A DNA stretch of 8,679 nt, taken from assembly GCA_027008665.1 (NCBI GenBank), contig JALVEA010000338.1, positions 1 through 8,679 of the forward strand, written 5' to 3'. Numbering within the stretch: the first letter of the stretch is position 1; every line of letters starts with the position of its first letter. The notes beneath the pieces were generated by a model. That model had not been told where the DNA came from. It saw only the letters and a program-made list of their open reading frames with translations, and made no database searches. The stretch is from Thiotrichaceae bacterium (GTDB lineage Bacteria; Pseudomonadota; Gammaproteobacteria; Thiotrichales; Thiotrichaceae). This document shows, piece after piece, positions 7,168 to 8,679 of the stretch. Made by a program: the position numbers and the translations under genes.

Positions 7168-7671
7168 TTAGAGACTTCTTAATATTCGATTAATCACCAC
7201 ATTAATCCTTTGCTGTCCTGTTTTAATCACACTATCGGCAACTTCAAGGTAATAAGACTCTCTTACTTTCAGTAAATTTCTAAGCGTTTGTAAAGGATTC
7301 TTTGTCTGCATCAAGGGGCGTGATTTATCATGTCGAATACGCGCATAGAGCAGCTCTGCACTGGTGCATAAATAAATCACATGACCTGATGCTTGAATCA
7401 CCTTGCGAGTATTTTCACTTAGAACACTGCCACCACCTGTAGCAAGGATAACATTATCTTTGTCGCATAACTCCTTGATTATTTGCTCTTCTCTGGTACG
7501 AAAACCTTTTTCGCCTTCAATATCAAAAATAGTAGCAATACTAACCCCATTGCGCTGCTCTATGACTGCATCAGAATCATAAAAATCCATCTGTAAACGC
7601 TTCGCTAAATGTCGTCCAACGGTAGACTTTCCCGCTCCCATTAAACCAACTAAAATTATATTCTTTTTCAT
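7168..7671 (-). CDS. aroK: Shikimate kinase
   Basis: AroK phosphorylates shikimate at O3 with ATP, the fifth step of the shikimate pathway. I place the start at the ATG at 7671 (167 residues, MKKNIILVGLMGAGKST), which matches the family N-terminus. Walker A is GLMGAGKST (9-17). Shikimate-binding residues are D34 in DSD, R58 in FRTRE and G79-G81 in TGGGS. The lid has RPLM (R118) and R137 lies in RESYY. An in-frame TTG at 7710 would add 13 residues (LDYFRSYW...), but it lies at the expected transcription start of the -10 box and lacks homology. The chosen ATG has only a weak nearby ribosome site, and the good AGGAG (7691-7695) is 19 bases away. It is the first gene of the leftward cluster. Confidence 0.95.
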   Translation of the reverse strand: MKKNIILVGLMGAGKSTVGRHLAKRLQMDFYDSDAVIEQRNGVSIATIFDIEGEKGFRTREEQIIKELCDKDNVILATGGGSVLSENTRKVIQASGHVIYLCTSAELLYARIRHDKSRPLMQTKNPLQTLRNLLKVRESYYLEVADSVIKTGQQRINVVINRILRSL

Positions 7672-7716
7672 CGCTGTCTTATGCCAGTAACTCCTAAAGT
7701 AATCAAGCAAAAAAAA

Positions 7717-7722
7717 ATTATA
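7717..7722 (-). promoter_or_regulatory. Putative -10 box of the aroK-aroB(-pdxJ-acpS-cysM) operon
   Basis: The minus strand reads TATAAT, a perfect -10 hexamer, placing transcription start near 7710 and leaving a leader of about 39 bases before the aroK ATG. The -35 position 16-18 bases upstream (ATGATT or TGATTG) is a poor match, so an activator or a weak promoter is possible. The hexamer is convincing, but chance matches are common in DNA this AT-rich. Confidence 0.4.
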
Positions 7723-7779
7723 TAGATTAAAACCTATACAATCATAGGATTATCTCTTCTTATAATAATACTTTATTCA

Positions 7780-7808
7780 TTGATTAAATTTTTCTTTTCC
7801 ATTACATT
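7780..7808 (+). promoter_or_regulatory. Putative promoter of the ankyrin gene
   Basis: TTGATT (7780-7785) and TACATT (7803-7808) are separated by 17 bases, which would start transcription around 7815, inside the Fur-type palindrome. A second pair, TTGATA (7807-7812) and TATAAA (7830-7835), also 17 apart, scores better as hexamers. It would start transcription near 7842, leaving no Shine-Dalgarno on the message. In both cases the Fur-type site overlaps promoter elements or the start point, as expected for repression. Confidence 0.4.
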
Positions 7809-7821
7809 GATAATGATTATC
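7809..7821. promoter_or_regulatory. Fur-type operator
   Basis: GATAAT-G-ATTATC is a perfect 6-1-6 palindrome identical in design to the core of the enterobacterial Fur box (GATAAT-C-ATTATC). It ends 26 bases before the ankyrin gene ATG and overlaps candidate promoter hexamers. A second overlapping palindrome, ATGATT (7813-7818) with AATCAT (7825-7830), may extend the site. It is about 140 bases from the aroK start and beyond the aroK -10 box, so it more likely serves the rightward gene. Iron-dependent repression is inferred. Confidence 0.65.
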
Positions 7822-7847
7822 TCAAATCATATAAAAAGGAAATTAAT

Positions 7848-8679
7848 ATGTTACAACCCTTTAGGATGCCTTTTGAAGTACGTTTAATCTTTTTTTCATT
7901 ACTTTTATTATTATCATTTGGATTACAAAAAAATGCGACTGCTGCAACCTGTCCACTCGCTAGTATTAAATCTAAACCTTGTTCAGAAAAGAATTTATCC
8001 ACAGGTGATCAATTTCTTTTAGCAGTATCAAGAGGTCAATTGCATAAGGCAAAGCAGTTATTAGCAAGCGGAGGGGTTAAAATAGATTATCGCTCATCAA
8101 ATGCTTATGTTGTCAGTAAAACTCGCGTTAGAGCCGATATCGACTCTCCTTTTATGGCAGGGAATAGACGTTATCAATTTGCCAGCGGTACTGCATTTGA
8201 TATTGCCTTATCACAATACAATAACACCCTCGTTAAATGGTTGCTATCACGCGGTGCATCTCCTGATGCGGGTTATTTTGCGAATCTAATTAATCGAACT
8301 CATTTTGTTGGCCAATATCCCAATAGTTATTTGCAATTACCCTATAGCCAACGCGCTAAAATTGTTGCAGTGGGTTATGTAATGGAATTAGCGGCTCGAC
8401 GCAATGATGTGGTTGCAGTCCAAAAACTATTAAGCATCGAACCAAGAGCGATTCATTATCGTGGCAATATTATTTTATCAAAAGCAATTCAGCAAGGTAA
8501 ATGGGGTATTACAAATTTAATCCTAGACCGTGGGAGTGATGTACATAATCTTAATAATTTTAGCGGACTTTTTGAAAGTACAATACGCAGTGAACCTACT
8601 CAATACAGTCTATTACAAAAATTACTTCGTCATGCCAAACAACGTAAAAAATTCAATTACACGGGTTTAATTGATGAAG
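7848..8679 (+). CDS. Secreted ankyrin-repeat protein (3' end cut by window)
   Basis: The frame stays open from an ATG at 7848 (AGGA seven bases upstream) to the window end, giving 277 codons and no stop. A second in-frame ATG at 7866 (M7) is possible. Residues 12-26 (RLIFFSLLLLLSFGL) are hydrophobic and followed by NATAA, giving a signal peptide with a likely cut after A32. Two cysteines (C35, C45) follow. Degenerate ankyrin-type helix pairs occur at about 54-84 (DQFLLAVSRGQLHKAKQLLASGG), 114-144 (GTAFDIALSQYNNTLVKWLLSRGASPD), 176-203 (VMELAARRNDVVAVQKLL) and 207-236 (SKAIQQGKWGITNLILDRGSDV). A fifth may begin near 238. It is probably a periplasmic or secreted protein-binding scaffold with an unknown partner. 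The Fur-type site upstream suggests expression in low iron. Confidence 0.8.
   Translation, partial: MLQPFRMPFEVRLIFFSLLLLLSFGLQKNATAATCPLASIKSKPCSEKNLSTGDQFLLAVSRGQLHKAKQLLASGGVKIDYRSSNAYVVSKTRVRADIDSPFMAGNRRYQFASGTAFDIALSQYNNTLVKWLLSRGASPDAGYFANLINRTHFVGQYPNSYLQLPYSQRAKIVAVGYVMELAARRNDVVAVQKLLSIEPRAIHYRGNIILSKAIQQGKWGITNLILDRGSDVHNLNNFSGLFESTIRSEPTQYSLLQKLLRHAKQRKKFNYTGLIDE

Noticed and set aside
7672..7710. 13-residue N-terminal extension of AroK from a TTG codon
   Set aside because: The extension has no family homology and the TTG falls at the expected transcription start, so it would have no leader for ribosome binding.
7733..7748. Inverted repeat CCTAT-ACAATC-ATAGG between aroK and the ankyrin gene
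   Set aside because: Five-base arms around six bases are expected by chance in DNA this AT-rich, and no T-run follows to suggest a terminator.
7817..8002. Leftward ORF of 61 codons over the start of the ankyrin gene
   Set aside because: It is antisense to the signal peptide region and runs through the Fur-type site. It has no supporting motif.
8101..8289. Rightward ORF of 62 codons
   Set aside because: It is an out-of-frame shadow within the ankyrin coding frame.
1..8679. tRNA, rRNA, riboswitch, insertion sequence, attachment site or origin
   Set aside because: Reading both strands showed no cloverleaf ending in CCA, no rRNA core sequence, no transposase or integrase motif, no terminal inverted repeats with target duplication, and no DnaA-box cluster.

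Overview
The window is AT-rich bacterial chromosomal DNA (about 40% GC by eye) and most likely comes from a gammaproteobacterium. The case rests on linked housekeeping genes of proteobacterial type (aroK-aroB, pdxJ-acpS, a CysM-type cysteine synthase), Shine-Dalgarno-led genes, a Gram-negative lipoprotein signal and a Fur-type operator. I cannot name the genus. The large secreted protein at the left edge suggests life on or near animal glycoproteins, but that is inference.

Layout. (1) Positions 1-2450, minus strand: the first 816 residues of a large exported multidomain protein. It has a signal peptide, two tandem DUF642-like galactose-binding-type modules, a He_PIG-type Ig-like domain, a discoidin-like (F5/8C) module and a cadherin-like domain. 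It then enters a segment resembling the N-terminal part of ImpA/IMPa (M60-like, mucin-cleaving) metalloproteases. The catalytic domain would lie outside the window. (2) Positions 2451-2680: a divergent intergenic region with a perfect 7-bp-arm inverted repeat next to the rightward gene. (3) Positions 2681-4057, plus strand: an unrecognised outer-membrane lipoprotein with four further cysteines, followed 12 bp later by a Uma2-family (DUF820) PD-(D/E)XK nuclease-like gene. The 3' end of the latter runs 53 bp into cysM on the other strand. (4) Positions 7671-4005, minus strand: a tight metabolic cluster transcribed aroK > aroB > pdxJ > acpS > cysM. pdxJ and acpS overlap by 4 bp, and acpS and cysM abut exactly. 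(5) Positions 7672-7847: a divergent control region with a -10 box facing aroK and a perfect 6-1-6 Fur-type palindrome facing right. (6) Positions 7848-8679, plus strand: a secreted ankyrin-repeat protein cut by the window end.

How the genes fit together. The minus-strand cluster supplies precursors and cofactors: chorismate-pathway steps (AroB, AroK), pyridoxine phosphate (PdxJ), holo-acyl-carrier protein (AcpS) and cysteine (CysM, itself a PLP enzyme). The two flanks look accessory: an exported glycan-binding protease candidate with a divergent lipoprotein and Uma2 gene on one side, and a probably iron-regulated periplasmic ankyrin protein on the other. I do not see a clear new multi-gene system. 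The best leads are the Fur-type site in front of the ankyrin gene, the multi-lectin protease N-terminus, and the uncharacterised lipoprotein with its palindromic upstream site.
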